Source: an uncultured Flavonifractor sp.
GTDB lineage: Bacteria; Bacillota; Clostridia; Oscillospirales; Oscillospiraceae
Assembly: GCA_944385585.1 (NCBI GenBank)
Contig: CALWXU010000005.1
Span: 1 to 46,651 of the forward strand
DNA: 46,651 bases
Direction: 5' to 3'
Positions 6,898-15,018 of the stretch are shown one piece after another. The translations under genes and the position numbers were made by a program. The notes under the pieces were generated by a model. It saw only the letters and a program-made list of their open reading frames with translations, was not told the origin of the DNA and made no database searches. How positions within the stretch are numbered: the first letter of the stretch is position 1; each line of letters starts with the position of its first letter.

Positions 6898-6912
6898 CCC
6901 CGGAGGTCCAGG

Positions 6913-7845
6913 TCAGGAAAAGACGGTTTCCGCCCCCACCTTGACGCAGCCCTCGGGGGCGTATTTCCACTTCTCGATGCTGCCGCTGGTGAGGAAGTAC
7001 TCCAGCGGGGGCGGGCTGTCCAGGGGGGGCAGGGTGTCGATGGCCAGCAGCTTGATCTTCATCCGCTGGGGCAGGATGGCCTTGATGTACACCGACACCC
7101 GCTCCCCCTCCGCCAGGCCGGCCTTCCGCTCCGCCAGGCCGGACAGGTTGGGGGTGAGCTCCACAAAGGCGCCGTACTCCTTGATCCCCCGCACCACGCC
7201 GGGGACGGTCATGCCGGGCAGGAAGCGGGCGGCGTTTTCCGCCCAGGTGCCCAGCAGCTCCCGGTGGGTCAGGTAGACCCGCTCCAGCCGCCGGTCCAGG
7301 TCCAGCACCGCGGCGTACACGTCCTGCCCCACCCGGAACCGCTGGTCCGGATGGGGGATGCGGGAGATGGAGATGTTCTCGATGCCGATGAGGGAGGGCA
7401 CGCCGCAGCCGATGTCCACAAAGGCGCCGAAGGGCTCCAGGTGGGTGACCCTGGCGGGGATGATCTGCCCGGGGCGCAGCTGGGCCAGCATGGCGTCCAG
7501 GGCGGCACGCTGGGCCCGGCGGCGGGAGAGGCGGGGCCGGAGTGCGCCGCCCGCCTCCTCCAGGGTCTCCACGGTGAAGCAGACCGGCTTGCCCACCCGG
7601 GAGAGGATGGCGATCTCCCGGGTGGTGCCCTCGGCGACGCCCAGGGCCGCCTCCTCCCGGGGGATCACCCCGGTAAAGGGGCCCACGGACACCAGCAGGT
7701 TGTGGGCCTCGTCGCACAGCTGGGCCACGCCCTCCAGGATGGTTCCCGCCTCCATGGCGCGGCGGAGGCCGCCGGCGTCGGCACAGGCGGCCTCGTTCTC
7801 GGGCGTATGCAGCAGACGCCCCTCGGGCGGATAACGGCTCGTCAA
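6913..7845 (-). CDS. S1-domain RNA-binding protein
   Basis: About 310 residues with two clear S1 folds: roughly 115-185 (PGQIIPARVTHLEPFGAFVD...) and 195-260 (PGMTVPGVVRGIKEYGAFVEL...). A more divergent N-terminal S1-like unit lies near 35-100 (ILEGVAQLCDEAHNLLVSV). Such short S1 proteins in clostridia are usually annotated as ribosomal protein S1-like, though the fourth to sixth repeats of true bS1 are missing. No ATG or GTG fits; I favour TTG at 7845 with AAAGGA 10 nt before it. The frame remains open far upstream on the minus strand, but that part is antisense to hisC. Start uncertain, family secure. Confidence 0.78.
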   Translation of the reverse strand: MTSRYPPEGRLLHTPENEAACADAGGLRRAMEAGTILEGVAQLCDEAHNLLVSVGPFTGVIPREEAALGVAEGTTREIAILSRVGKPVCFTVETLEEAGGALRPRLSRRRAQRAALDAMLAQLRPGQIIPARVTHLEPFGAFVDIGCGVPSLIGIENISISRIPHPDQRFRVGQDVYAAVLDLDRRLERVYLTHRELLGTWAENAARFLPGMTVPGVVRGIKEYGAFVELTPNLSGLAERKAGLAEGERVSVYIKAILPQRMKIKLLAIDTLPPLDSPPPLEYFLTSGSIEKWKYAPEGCVKVGAETVFS

Positions 7846-7918
7846 TATGACCAAATCCTTTCTCGGCTCCAGGCGCTTTTTTCTTACCCAACCACTATAT
7901 GCGCCCGCCGCCCTTGAA

Positions 7919-7947
7919 TTGACAGGGGCGGCGGGGGAATTTATAAT
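7919..7947 (+). promoter_or_regulatory. Perfect-consensus sigma-A promoter for DUF951-hisC-radical SAM
   Basis: TTGACA (7919-7924) and TATAAT (7942-7947) with the ideal 17-nt spacer: both hexamers match consensus exactly. It fires rightward into a three-gene operon and implies strong constitutive transcription unless something else intervenes. Confidence 0.85.
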
Positions 7948-8017
7948 ATAGGTATCTGATGCTTTACAGAAATAAAGTGCGCGCGGCCCGGCCGTGCGGG
8001 AAAAGGGGGCGCGGAGT

Positions 8018-8206
8018 GTGGACGTCCGTGTGGGCGATGTGCTGGAGCTGAAGAAGGAGCACCCCTGCGGCAGCCGGCGGTGGCTGGTGCTGCGGGTGGG
8101 GATGGACTTCCGCCTGCGCTGCCAGGGCTGCGGCCATGAGGTCATGCTGCCCCGGAGCAGGGCGGAGAAGAGCATCAAGCGGATTGTGCGGGAGGAGTCG
8201 GAATGA
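8018..8206 (+). CDS. DUF951 family protein
   Basis: A 62-residue DUF951 protein: V-GDV-KK-HPCGS near 5-20, then a CxxCGH motif (CQGCGHEVMLPRS) near 40-52, which could hold a metal with the upstream Cys. This small family is widespread in Firmicutes and has no firm function; nucleic-acid binding is a guess. I start it at GTG 8018, which has AAAGGGGG 8 nt upstream and gives the family's usual N-terminus; a GTG at 7994 is in frame but lacks a ribosome site. It overlaps hisC by 4 nt (ATGA), so the two are translationally coupled. Confidence 0.85.
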   Translation: MDVRVGDVLELKKEHPCGSRRWLVLRVGMDFRLRCQGCGHEVMLPRSRAEKSIKRIVREESE

Positions 8207-9270
8207 GAGAATTCTGGAGCCAGCGGGCCAGGGGCCTGACCCCCTATGTGCCGGGGGAGCAGCCGCGGGGGGAGCGGCTGATCAAGCTGAACACCAACGA
8301 GAGCCCCTACCCCCCCGCGCCGGCGGCCCTGGAGGCCATCCGGGCGGCGGCGGACGGGGATCTGCGGCTCTACCCCGACCCGGAGTGCACGGCCCTGCGG
8401 GAGGCCCTGGCGCAGGCCTACGGGCTGAAGAAGGAGCAGGTGTTCGCGGGCAACGGCTCCGACGAGGTGCTGGCCCTGTGCTTCCAGGCCTTCTTCGACC
8501 CCGGCCGGGAGATCCTCTTTGCCGAGGTGACCTACAGCTTCTACCCGGTGTTCGCCCAGCTGTACGGCCTGGACTATCGGGAGGTGCCCCTGAACGACGA
8601 CTTCACCCTGCCCCTGGAGCCCTTCCTGGGCGGCAGCGGCGGCATAGTGGTGGCCAACCCCAACGCCCCCACCGGCCTGCCCCTGCCCCTGGAGCAGATC
8701 CGCGCCCTGCTGGAGGGCAGCCCCCAGGCGGTGGTTGTGGTGGATGAGGCCTATGTGGACTTCGGCGCCCGCTCCGCATCGGAGCTGGTGGGACAGTATC
8801 CCAACCTGGTGGTGACCCAGACCATGTCCAAGTCCCGGGCCCTGGCGGGGCTGCGGGTGGGCTACGCCCTGGCGGACGAGAACCTGATCGCCGCCCTCCA
8901 GTGCGTGAAGAACTCCTTCAACTCCTATCCCCTGGACCGGCTGGCCCAGGCGGGGGCCCTGGGGGCCCTGTCCCAGCCGGAGTACCTGCGCCAGACTGCG
9001 GAGAAGGTCACGGCCACCCGCCAGCGGACGGCGGAGCGCCTGCGGGAGATGGGCTTTCAGGTGGGGAATTCCGCGGCCAATTTCCTCTTTGTCACCCACC
9101 CGGCCGTGGAGGCCAAGGCCCTGCTGGACGGCCTGCGGGCACGGGGCATCCTGGTGCGGTGGTGGGACAGGCCCCGCATATCCAGCTATCTGCGCATTTC
9201 CATCGGCACCGACGAGGAGATGGACACCCTGTGCGCAGCCGTAAAGGAGCTTTGCAGCCATGAGGTATGA
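8203..9270 (+). CDS. hisC: Histidinol-phosphate aminotransferase
   Basis: This 355-residue, class I/II fold, PLP-dependent enzyme interconverts imidazole acetol phosphate and histidinol phosphate in histidine synthesis. Visible features are the N-terminal LNTNESPYPP (29-38), GNGSDEV (83-89), NPNAPTG (152-158), DEAYVDF (181-187), and MSKSRALAGLRVG with the PLP lysine at Lys210. The conserved C-terminal Arg lies in YLRISIGT. No other his gene is nearby, so this isolated copy may also serve aromatic or related amino-acid transamination; a cobalamin-pathway CobD is less likely because HisC features dominate. The ATG overlaps DUF951 by 4 nt, and the radical SAM gene overlaps its 3' end by 11 nt. 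Confidence 0.92.
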   Translation: MREFWSQRARGLTPYVPGEQPRGERLIKLNTNESPYPPAPAALEAIRAAADGDLRLYPDPECTALREALAQAYGLKKEQVFAGNGSDEVLALCFQAFFDPGREILFAEVTYSFYPVFAQLYGLDYREVPLNDDFTLPLEPFLGGSGGIVVANPNAPTGLPLPLEQIRALLEGSPQAVVVVDEAYVDFGARSASELVGQYPNLVVTQTMSKSRALAGLRVGYALADENLIAALQCVKNSFNSYPLDRLAQAGALGALSQPEYLRQTAEKVTATRQRTAERLREMGFQVGNSAANFLFVTHPAVEAKALLDGLRARGILVRWWDRPRISSYLRISIGTDEEMDTLCAAVKELCSHEV

Positions 9271-10132
9271 AGGAAGCATTTACCGCCCGCCGGGGGAGTG
9301 GAAGAGCTATCTGCTGCAGGTGACCGTGGGCTGCTCCCACAACGCCTGCACCTTCTGCGGCATGTATAAGGACAAGCGCTACCGGGTGCGCTCCCTGGAG
9401 GAGATTTTTGAGGACATCGCCATGGCCAAGGCGGTCTATGGGGACGTAAACCGGGTGTTCCTGTGCGACGGGGACGCGGTGGCCATGGACACCGGGGAGC
9501 TGCTGGCGGTGGTGGAGCGCCTGTACCAGACCTTCCCCTCCCTGGAGCGGGTGAGCGCCTACGCCGGGCCGTCCAGCACCCTGGCCAAGCGCGGCGAGGA
9601 GCTGAAGGCTCTCCGTCAGGCGGGGCTGGCCAGGCTCTACCTGGGGGTGGAGAGCGGCAGCGACGCGGTGCTCAAGGCGGTGTGCAAGGGGGTGGACGCC
9701 GCCGGCATGCTGGAGGCGGGGCAGCGCATCGTGGCCGCGGGCTTTGACCTGTGGGTGATGGTGCTCATCGGCCTGGCGGGGCCGGGGGCGGCCTCCCGGG
9801 CCCACGCCCTGGACACGGCGGCCATGGTCAACGCCATGAGGCCCCGGCACCTGTCCGCCCTGACCTATATGCCGGAGCGGGGCACCGTGCTGGGCCGGGC
9901 GGTGGAGCGGGGGGAGTTTCAGCTCCTCACCGCCCGGGAGGCCCTGGAGGAGACCCGCCTGCTGCTGAAGCACCTGGAGGTGTCCCCCCTCCACTTCACC
10001 AGCGACCACGCCTCCAACTACCTGCCCCTGAAGGGGGGCCTGCCGGAGGACCGGGAAAAGCTGCTCTCCCTGATCGACCAGGCCCTGTCCGGGGAGCGGG
10101 GGGTCAAGCCGGAGGCCTGGCGGGGGCTGTAG
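9260..10132 (+). CDS. Radical SAM protein
   Basis: A 290-residue single-domain radical SAM enzyme. The cluster motif is GCSHNACTFCGMY, with Cys25, Cys30 and Cys33 spaced CX4CX2C rather than the classical CX3CX2C. GDAVAM (about 71-76) and GVESGSD (about 130-136) mark the SAM-binding strands. The end (FTSDHASNYLPLKGGLPEDREKL) is typical of a clostridial family of unassigned function. No extra cluster domain or B12 domain is present. The gene overlaps hisC by 11 nt and is followed by a good terminator, so it is the last gene of the operon. Substrate unknown. Confidence 0.85.
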   Translation: MRYEGSIYRPPGEWKSYLLQVTVGCSHNACTFCGMYKDKRYRVRSLEEIFEDIAMAKAVYGDVNRVFLCDGDAVAMDTGELLAVVERLYQTFPSLERVSAYAGPSSTLAKRGEELKALRQAGLARLYLGVESGSDAVLKAVCKGVDAAGMLEAGQRIVAAGFDLWVMVLIGLAGPGAASRAHALDTAAMVNAMRPRHLSALTYMPERGTVLGRAVERGEFQLLTAREALEETRLLLKHLEVSPLHFTSDHASNYLPLKGGLPEDREKLLSLIDQALSGERGVKPEAWRGL

Positions 10133-10146
10133 GCACAGAACAAAGC

Positions 10147-10179
10147 GGCGGAGCGCCAGTGCGCTCCGCCTTCTTTTTT
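10147..10179 (+). terminator. Intrinsic terminator of the hisC operon
   Basis: A perfect 10-bp stem (10147-10156 with 10161-10170, loop CAGT) is followed by TTCTTTTTT (10171-10179). Confidence 0.92.
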
Positions 10180-10194
10180 GCCCCTGTCCCGAAT

Positions 10195-10227
10195 CTGACC
10201 TTTTTTGTGGACGGGGCCCTCTATAAT
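10195..10227 (+). promoter_or_regulatory. Candidate spoIIG promoter with a stretched spacer
   Basis: A perfect TATAAT lies at 10222-10227. No -35 box is seen at 17 nt, but CTGACC at 10195-10200 lies 21 nt away. The well-studied Bacillus spoIIG promoter has an abnormally long -35/-10 spacing (about 22 nt) and needs Spo0A. TGTCGAT on the minus strand (complement of 10232-10238) resembles a Spo0A box (TGTCGAA) but lies downstream of the -10. Confidence 0.45.
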
Positions 10228-10262
10228 GGTGATCGACAGGCCGGCGAGAGGGGGGACGCGGG

Positions 10263-11120
10263 GTGACGGTGATCTATCTGGATGAGCTGTTCCTGCTGAA
10301 CTTCGTGGTGGACTACCTGCTGCTGCTGGCCGCCGGCCGGCTGTCCGGGGAGGTGCTCCGCCGGGGCTGGCTGGCCCTGGGGGCGGCCATCGGCGCGGCC
10401 TACGCCGCCGCCGCCTTCCTGCCGGGGATGGGCTTCCTCCTTCACCCCCTGTGCAGGCTGGCGGCGGCGGTGCTCTCCCTGCTGGCCGGATACGGCCGCA
10501 GCCGCCGGCTGCTGCGGGTGAGCCTGGTGTTCTTTGCCGTGTCCGCCGCCTTCGGCGGCGGCATTTTCGCCCTGAGCCTGCTGGGGGGGCAGGGGCTCAC
10601 CCTCCGCGGCGGGGTGTTCTATTCCGCCATGGATCTGCGGCTCATCCTCCTGTCGGCGGCGGGGTGCTATGTGCTCATCACCCTGGTGCTCCAGCGGACG
10701 GCCCGCCACACCGCCGCCCGGCGGGAGCTGGTGCCCGCCCTGCTCACCCTGGAGGGGCGGCGGGTGGCCCTCACCGCCCTGGTGGATACGGGCAACACCC
10801 TCACCGACCCAGCCACCGGCCGGCCGGTGATGGTGGCGGAGGGGGAGAGGGTGGGCGCCCTCTTCCCCTCCGGGCAGGCCCCGTCGGGGGAGGAGCTGCG
10901 CCGCCCGGTGGACGCCCTGGAGCGGCTGGGCCGGCAGGGGTGGCGGGGACGGTGCCGCCTGCTGCCCTACCGCTCGGTGGGGGTGGAGTGCGGCATGCTG
11001 CTGGCCCTGCGGCTGGACGGGGCGCGGGTGGGCACGGAGGACTACGGCCGGCTGCTGCTGGCCCTGTCCCCCACCCCGGTCAGCGACGGGGGCGGCTACA
11101 GCGCGCTCATTGGTACATAG
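10263..11120 (+). CDS. spoIIGA: Sigma-E processing peptidase SpoIIGA
   Basis: This 285-residue membrane aspartic protease cleaves the pro-sequence of sigma-E in the mother cell at the sporulation septum, after SpoIIR signalling from the forespore. Five hydrophobic helices fill about residues 1-150, beginning with IYLDELFLLNF typical of the family. The cytoplasmic protease half has the catalytic Asp175 in LVDTGNTLTDP and the LLPYRSVGVECGML block. The start is GTG 10263 with GAGAGGGGGG 7 nt upstream; GTG 10269 is an alternative. sigE follows 26 nt downstream, the conserved spoIIG order. Confidence 0.93.
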   Translation: MTVIYLDELFLLNFVVDYLLLLAAGRLSGEVLRRGWLALGAAIGAAYAAAAFLPGMGFLLHPLCRLAAAVLSLLAGYGRSRRLLRVSLVFFAVSAAFGGGIFALSLLGGQGLTLRGGVFYSAMDLRLILLSAAGCYVLITLVLQRTARHTAARRELVPALLTLEGRRVALTALVDTGNTLTDPATGRPVMVAEGERVGALFPSGQAPSGEELRRPVDALERLGRQGWRGRCRLLPYRSVGVECGMLLALRLDGARVGTEDYGRLLLALSPTPVSDGGGYSALIGT

Positions 11121-11146
11121 AGGACATCGATTGCGGGGGTGTGTGA

Positions 11147-11869
11147 ATGAAAAACTGGGGGACGCGCTGGTACGCGGGGCTGCAGCGGCTGCTGGCCCGC
11201 CTGGGGCTCCGGCTGCCGGGCAAGGTCATGTACATCGGGGGGAGCGACACCCTGCCGCCCCCCCTCTCCAAGGACGAGGAGGCGGCGCTCATCGCCCGCC
11301 TGGACGGGGGCGACGAGGAGGCCAAGGGGCAGCTCATCGAGCGCAACCTGCGCCTGGTGGTCTACATCGCCCGGCGGTTTGAGAACACCGGGGTGGGCAT
11401 CGAGGACCTCATCTCCATCGGCACCATCGGGCTCATCAAGGCCATCAACACCTACCAGCCGGCCAAGAACATCAAGCTGGCCACCTACGCCTCCCGGTGC
11501 ATTGAGAACGAGATTCTCATGCACCTGCGCAAGACCGCCAACCTGAAGAGCGAGGTGTCCTTTGACGAGCCGCTGAACACCGACTGGGACGGCAACGAGC
11601 TGCTCCTGTCCGACATCCTGGGCACCGAGGGCGACCTGGTGATGAAGCCCATCGAGGCCGACGTGGACCGGCAGCTGCTCTCCGACGCCCTGGATAAGCT
11701 GGAGGCGCGGGAGCGGCAGATCATCACCCTGCGCTTCGGCCTGGACGGCCGCCGGTCCCTCACCCAGAAGGAGGTGGCCGACCAGCTGGGCATCTCCCAA
11801 TCCTACATCTCCCGGCTGGAAAAGCGCATCATCGGCCGGCTGAAGCGGGAGATCCTGCGGATGCTGTAG
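11147..11869 (+). CDS. sigE: RNA polymerase sporulation sigma factor sigma-E (pro-form)
   Basis: A 240-residue sigma-70 family factor for early mother-cell genes. The first 28 or so residues form a basic amphipathic pro-sequence ending before [13 protein letters not shown], the SpoIIGA cleavage region. Region 2 ([36 protein letters not shown] onward) and region 4 ([23 protein letters not shown]) are almost identical to Bacillus sigma-E. Length is normal. It lies 26 nt after spoIIGA. Unlike Bacillus, sigG does not follow; the next gene is convergent and ends only 7 nt away, with no terminator between them. Confidence 0.96.
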   Translation: MKNWGTRWYAGLQRLLARLGLRLPGKVMYIGGSDTLPPPLSKDEEAALIARLDGGDEEAKGQLIERNLRLVVYIARRFENTGVGIEDLISIGTIGLIKAINTYQPAKNIKLATYASRCIENEILMHLRKTANLKSEVSFDEPLNTDWDGNELLLSDILGTEGDLVMKPIEADVDRQLLSDALDKLEARERQIITLRFGLDGRRSLTQKEVADQLGISQSYISRLEKRIIGRLKREILRML

Positions 11870-11876
11870 CCGCCCT

Positions 11877-12719
11877 TCAGCCCCAGAAGCGCCAGTTCCG
11901 CCACGTGCGGAAGTCGACCAGCCCCTCTACAGTGAGCGTGGCCGTGCCGGACGAGGGCTCTGGCTCCGCCTGGGCGGGAAACAGGTAACAGGAGAAGGCG
12001 TTGCCGTCCCCCTCCAGGGGCTGAATGTCCGAGAGCTCCCCGGCCCAGCTCCGGCCCTCCGCCGCGGTGGTGAGGGACAGCCCGTCGGCGGCCTCCACCC
12101 GGAAGCTGCTCAGGGAGCCGTTGGAGCGCTCCTCGTAGCAGCCGGACACCAGCCGACCGCCCAGGCGGCTCAGGGTGCCCTCCGCCTGGAAGGTGACCAC
12201 CCAGCGGCCCTCCGTCCGCTCCAGGGATGCGACGGTGATGGAACACCCCTCGTCGTCCCGATACAGCACCGCGCCCGCATTGGCGGCGGGGTCGTCCAGG
12301 TTCAGCGCCACCGTCCAGGAATCCGTCAGGGTGTAGACTGACGTGCGATAGGCCCCGTCCCCCAGCTGGTAGCGGAAGCCGTCCCGCCGGGTGCCCACGG
12401 CCCCGTTGGAGAAGGCCAGCAGCCAGACCAGATAGGCCAGCGCCGCCGTCCCCAGCACCGCCAGGGCCCCGGTGAGCAGCCACCGCCGCCGGACAGCCTT
12501 TGTGACCGCCGCCGGGGGCGGCGCGCCGTAGATCACCTCGGTCACCGCTACCCCCAGGGCGGCGGCGATGGCCTGGAGGGTGTCCAGGTCGGGCTGGGCG
12601 GCGTTCCGCTCCCAGTTGGACACCGCCTGCCGGGTGACGTGGAGCCGCTCCGCCAGAGCCTCCTGGGTGAGGCCCTTCTCCAGCCGGAGCCGCTTGATGT
12701 GCTTTGCCACGGACGCCAT
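11877..12719 (-). CDS. XRE-type regulator with a membrane segment and extracytoplasmic domain
   Basis: A 280-residue protein. Residues 3-60 are a Cro/CI helix-turn-helix (LTQEALAERLHVTRQAVSNWER). One transmembrane helix lies at about 82-105 (LLTGALAVLGTAALAYLVWLL), and the rest is a beta-rich domain of unknown type on the far side. This one-component layout suggests that an external or envelope signal is passed to DNA, but targets are unknown. The start is ATG 12719: AAGGAGGG abuts the upstream in-frame ATG 12725, so only 12719 is well spaced. GTGACA-17-TACACT (12742-12770) is its likely promoter. Confidence 0.8.
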   Translation of the reverse strand: MASVAKHIKRLRLEKGLTQEALAERLHVTRQAVSNWERNAAQPDLDTLQAIAAALGVAVTEVIYGAPPPAAVTKAVRRRWLLTGALAVLGTAALAYLVWLLAFSNGAVGTRRDGFRYQLGDGAYRTSVYTLTDSWTVALNLDDPAANAGAVLYRDDEGCSITVASLERTEGRWVVTFQAEGTLSRLGGRLVSGCYEERSNGSLSSFRVEAADGLSLTTAAEGRSWAGELSDIQPLEGDGNAFSCYLFPAQAEPEPSSGTATLTVEGLVDFRTWRNWRFWG

Positions 12720-12741
12720 GCGCATCCCTCCTTGTGCCACC

Positions 12742-12770
12742 AGTGTAGCAGGGGTGGGGAATTTTGTCAC
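12742..12770 (-). promoter_or_regulatory. Promoter of the membrane XRE regulator
   Basis: On the minus strand, GTGACA (12765-12770), a 17-nt spacer and TACACT (12742-12747), directly downstream of a palindromic terminator. Confidence 0.55.
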
Positions 12771-12772
12771 GC

Positions 12773-12806
12773 AAAGAGCCCTTGCGCCGCGGCGCAAGGG
12801 CTCTTT
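12773..12806 (-). terminator. 34-bp perfect palindrome, terminator of the Gly-repeat XRE gene
   Basis: Arms 12773-12788 and 12791-12806 are exact complements, and the central GC extends the palindrome. On the minus strand the stem ends in CTCTTT just after the gene at 12825. Because it is a palindrome it could also stop rightward transcripts. Confidence 0.65.
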
Positions 12807-12824
12807 TCCAGTCGTTTGGCCCGT

Positions 12825-13628
12825 TCAGCGGCCCGCCGCCGCAAGCAGCAGGCGGAGCGCCCACCGGGGGGCCTCCGGGGCCTGGGCCTGGAGCCAGGAC
12901 AACAGCTCCGCCGGGGACAGGTGCAAGGTGTTGAGCTGCTCCAGGGTGATGGCCAGACCGCTGCCCGACCCGGCGTCCTGACCGATGGCCAGCAGGGAGC
13001 CGTAGGCCGCGCCCCCGGCGGCGTACTGCCCGATGGCGGCCCCGCCCACAGCCAGGAACCGGCTGATGGCACATCCGCCAAAGGACAGGCCCAGGCTGAA
13101 TGCGCAGCCGCCCAGGGCGGCCAGCAGGCCGACGGCCAGCCCGCCCGCGGCGGCTGCGCCCACGGCAAGAGCGCCCAGGGCCAGCAGCCCGGCGCTGAAG
13201 GCCCCCACCGACACCAGCCCGGCGGAGAAGCCGCCGATGGCCACAAGGCCGGTGGCCACATTGCCGATGGCGATGATCCCCCTGGCCCGGCAGAGCCCCC
13301 GGTCCTGCAGGTGGATATGGACCAGGGGCAGCCCCCAGAGGGTGCGCTTGCTGCGGTACTCATAGTGCAGGCCCTGGTAATAGTTTTGGATGACCGTCTG
13401 CTGCACCGGAGCCTCCGGAGCGGCGGAGGCCTCCGCCCCCCGCACCAGATCGTCCAGGGTGACGGAGAAGTAGTCGGCCAGGGCGGACAGGTTGCCGAGA
13501 TCCGGGGTAGAGGCCCCCGCCTCCCACTTCTGCACCGCCTGCCGGGAGACCCCTACGGTGTTGGCCAGCTCCTCCTGGGAGATGCCCCGCTCCCGGCGGA
13601 GCTGGTAGAGCCGTTCACGAAATTCCAT
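12825..13628 (-). CDS. XRE-type regulator with a Gly/Ala-rich repeat domain
   Basis: A 267-residue protein. The Cro/CI helix-turn-helix is at about 4-58 (ISQEELANTVGVSRQAVQKWEAG). After a linker, residues 115-215 form a low-complexity run in which glycine recurs about every six residues, often as AIGG, SVGA or ALGA. Such Gly-periodic tails occur in XRE proteins of Firmicutes and probably form a compact helical or beta-solenoid membrane-associated unit. A short helical tail follows. It starts at ATG 13628 with AAGGAGG upstream. It lies just behind purD but has a weak promoter of its own (TTGCGC-18-TAGGAT). Target genes unknown. Confidence 0.78.
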   Translation of the reverse strand: MEFRERLYQLRRERGISQEELANTVGVSRQAVQKWEAGASTPDLGNLSALADYFSVTLDDLVRGAEASAAPEAPVQQTVIQNYYQGLHYEYRSKRTLWGLPLVHIHLQDRGLCRARGIIAIGNVATGLVAIGGFSAGLVSVGAFSAGLLALGALAVGAAAAGGLAVGLLAALGGCAFSLGLSFGGCAISRFLAVGGAAIGQYAAGGAAYGSLLAIGQDAGSGSGLAITLEQLNTLHLSPAELLSWLQAQAPEAPRWALRLLLAAAGR

Positions 13629-13737
13629 ACGGATAAAACCTCCTTCGTTTCTGGCTCCATCCTAGCAGAACGGCCTGTCTCCGCGCAACCAACCGAAGCG
13701 TCCAATTTGACAACCGGCGGTTGCGTGCCTTGGGGCT

Positions 13738-15009
13738 CTAGGGGTTGGGGTTCCACACCCGCCCAATGTCGGAGCGGAAGAACATGTCCTGAAAGTGGAT
13801 GTGGGCGGCGGCGGCGTAGGCCCCGCCGATGGCCGCGTCCAGGTCGGGGCCGGTGGCGGTGACCCCCAGCACCCGCCCGCCGCTGGTGCGGACAGTGCCG
13901 TCCCTGTCCAGGCTGGTGCCCGCGTGGAACACCACGGCGGAGCGGCCGGCCTCCTCCAGCCCTGTAATGGGATAGCCCTTTGCATAGCTGCCGGGGTAGC
14001 CGCCGGAGGCCAGCACCAGGCAGCAGGCGGCGCCGTCCTTCCAGCGGATGTCCGCCTGGTCCAGGGTGCCGTTCCGGCAGGCCAGCATAATGTCCAGCAG
14101 GTCGCTGTCCAGCAGGGAGAGCACCGCCTGACACTCCGGGTCGCCGAAGCGGGCGTTGTACTCCACCACCTTGGGGCCGTCGGGGGTGAGCATCAGGCCG
14201 AAGTAGAGCACGCCGTGGAAGGGGCGGCCCTCCGCCTTCAGGGCGGCCACGGTGGGCAGGAAGATCTCCTCCATGCACCGCCCGGCCACCTCCGGCGTGT
14301 AGTTGGGGGAGGGGCAGATGGCCCCCATGCCGCCGGTGTTGGGCCCCTGATTGCCGTCAAAGGCCCGCTTGTGGTCCTGGGAGGAGGGCATGGGGACCAG
14401 GTGCTCCCCGTCGCAGAAGGCCAGCACGGTCAGCTCCGGGCCGGTCATGCACGCCTCGATGACCACCTTGGCCCCGGCGTCGCCGAACCTGTGGTCCAGC
14501 ATCATGGCGCGGACGGCCTCCCGGGCCTCGTCCACGGTCTGGGCCACAACGACCCCCTTGCCCAGGGCCAGGCCGTCGGCCTTGACCACGATGGGGGCGC
14601 CCTGTGCCTCCACATAGGCCAGGGCGGGCTCCAGCTCTGTAAAGGTCTGGTGCTTTGCAGTGGGGATGTGGTATTTCTGCATCAGGTTCTTGGAGAAGCT
14701 CTTGCTGGCCTCGACAATGGCGGCGTCGGCCCGGGGGCCGAAGGCGGGGATGCCGGCGGCCTCCAGGGCGTCCACCATGCCCAGGGCCAGGGGGTCGTCG
14801 GGGGCCACCACCACGAAGTCCATCCCGTTGTCACAGGCCCAGGCCACCATGGCGTCCACGTCGGTGGCGGGTATGGGCACGCACTGGGCCAGGGCGGCGA
14901 TGCCGCCGTTGCCGGGAGCACAGAAAAGCTGGTCCACCTTGGGGCTCTTGGACAGGGCCCAGGCGATGGCGTGCTCCCGCCCGCCGCCGCCCACAATCAA
15001 CACATTCAT
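13738..15009 (-). CDS. purD: Phosphoribosylamine-glycine ligase (GAR synthetase)
   Basis: A 423-residue ATP-grasp enzyme that joins glycine to phosphoribosylamine, step 2 of IMP synthesis. The Rossmann start [17 protein letters not shown] (3-19), the pre-ATP-grasp PDDPLALG region, and the ATP-grasp segments [18 protein letters not shown] and [15 protein letters not shown] are all in place. The metal site is in [10 protein letters not shown]. Length is standard. It is the last gene of the leftward purine operon and starts 9 nt after the stop of the TraX-like gene. No strong terminator follows; only a small CAACCG/CGGTTG hairpin is seen. Confidence 0.97.
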   Translation of the reverse strand: MNVLIVGGGGREHAIAWALSKSPKVDQLFCAPGNGGIAALAQCVPIPATDVDAMVAWACDNGMDFVVVAPDDPLALGMVDALEAAGIPAFGPRADAAIVEASKSFSKNLMQKYHIPTAKHQTFTELEPALAYVEAQGAPIVVKADGLALGKGVVVAQTVDEAREAVRAMMLDHRFGDAGAKVVIEACMTGPELTVLAFCDGEHLVPMPSSQDHKRAFDGNQGPNTGGMGAICPSPNYTPEVAGRCMEEIFLPTVAALKAEGRPFHGVLYFGLMLTPDGPKVVEYNARFGDPECQAVLSLLDSDLLDIMLACRNGTLDQADIRWKDGAACCLVLASGGYPGSYAKGYPITGLEEAGRSAVVFHAGTSLDRDGTVRTSGGRVLGVTATGPDLDAAIGGAYAAAAHIHFQDMFFRSDIGRVWNPNP

Positions 15010-15018
15010 GACGACACC

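Noticed and set aside
7846..9279. Extension of the S1-protein frame through the hisC region (788 codons)
   Set aside because: The extra part is antisense to hisC and has no domain; only 6913-7845 carries S1 folds.
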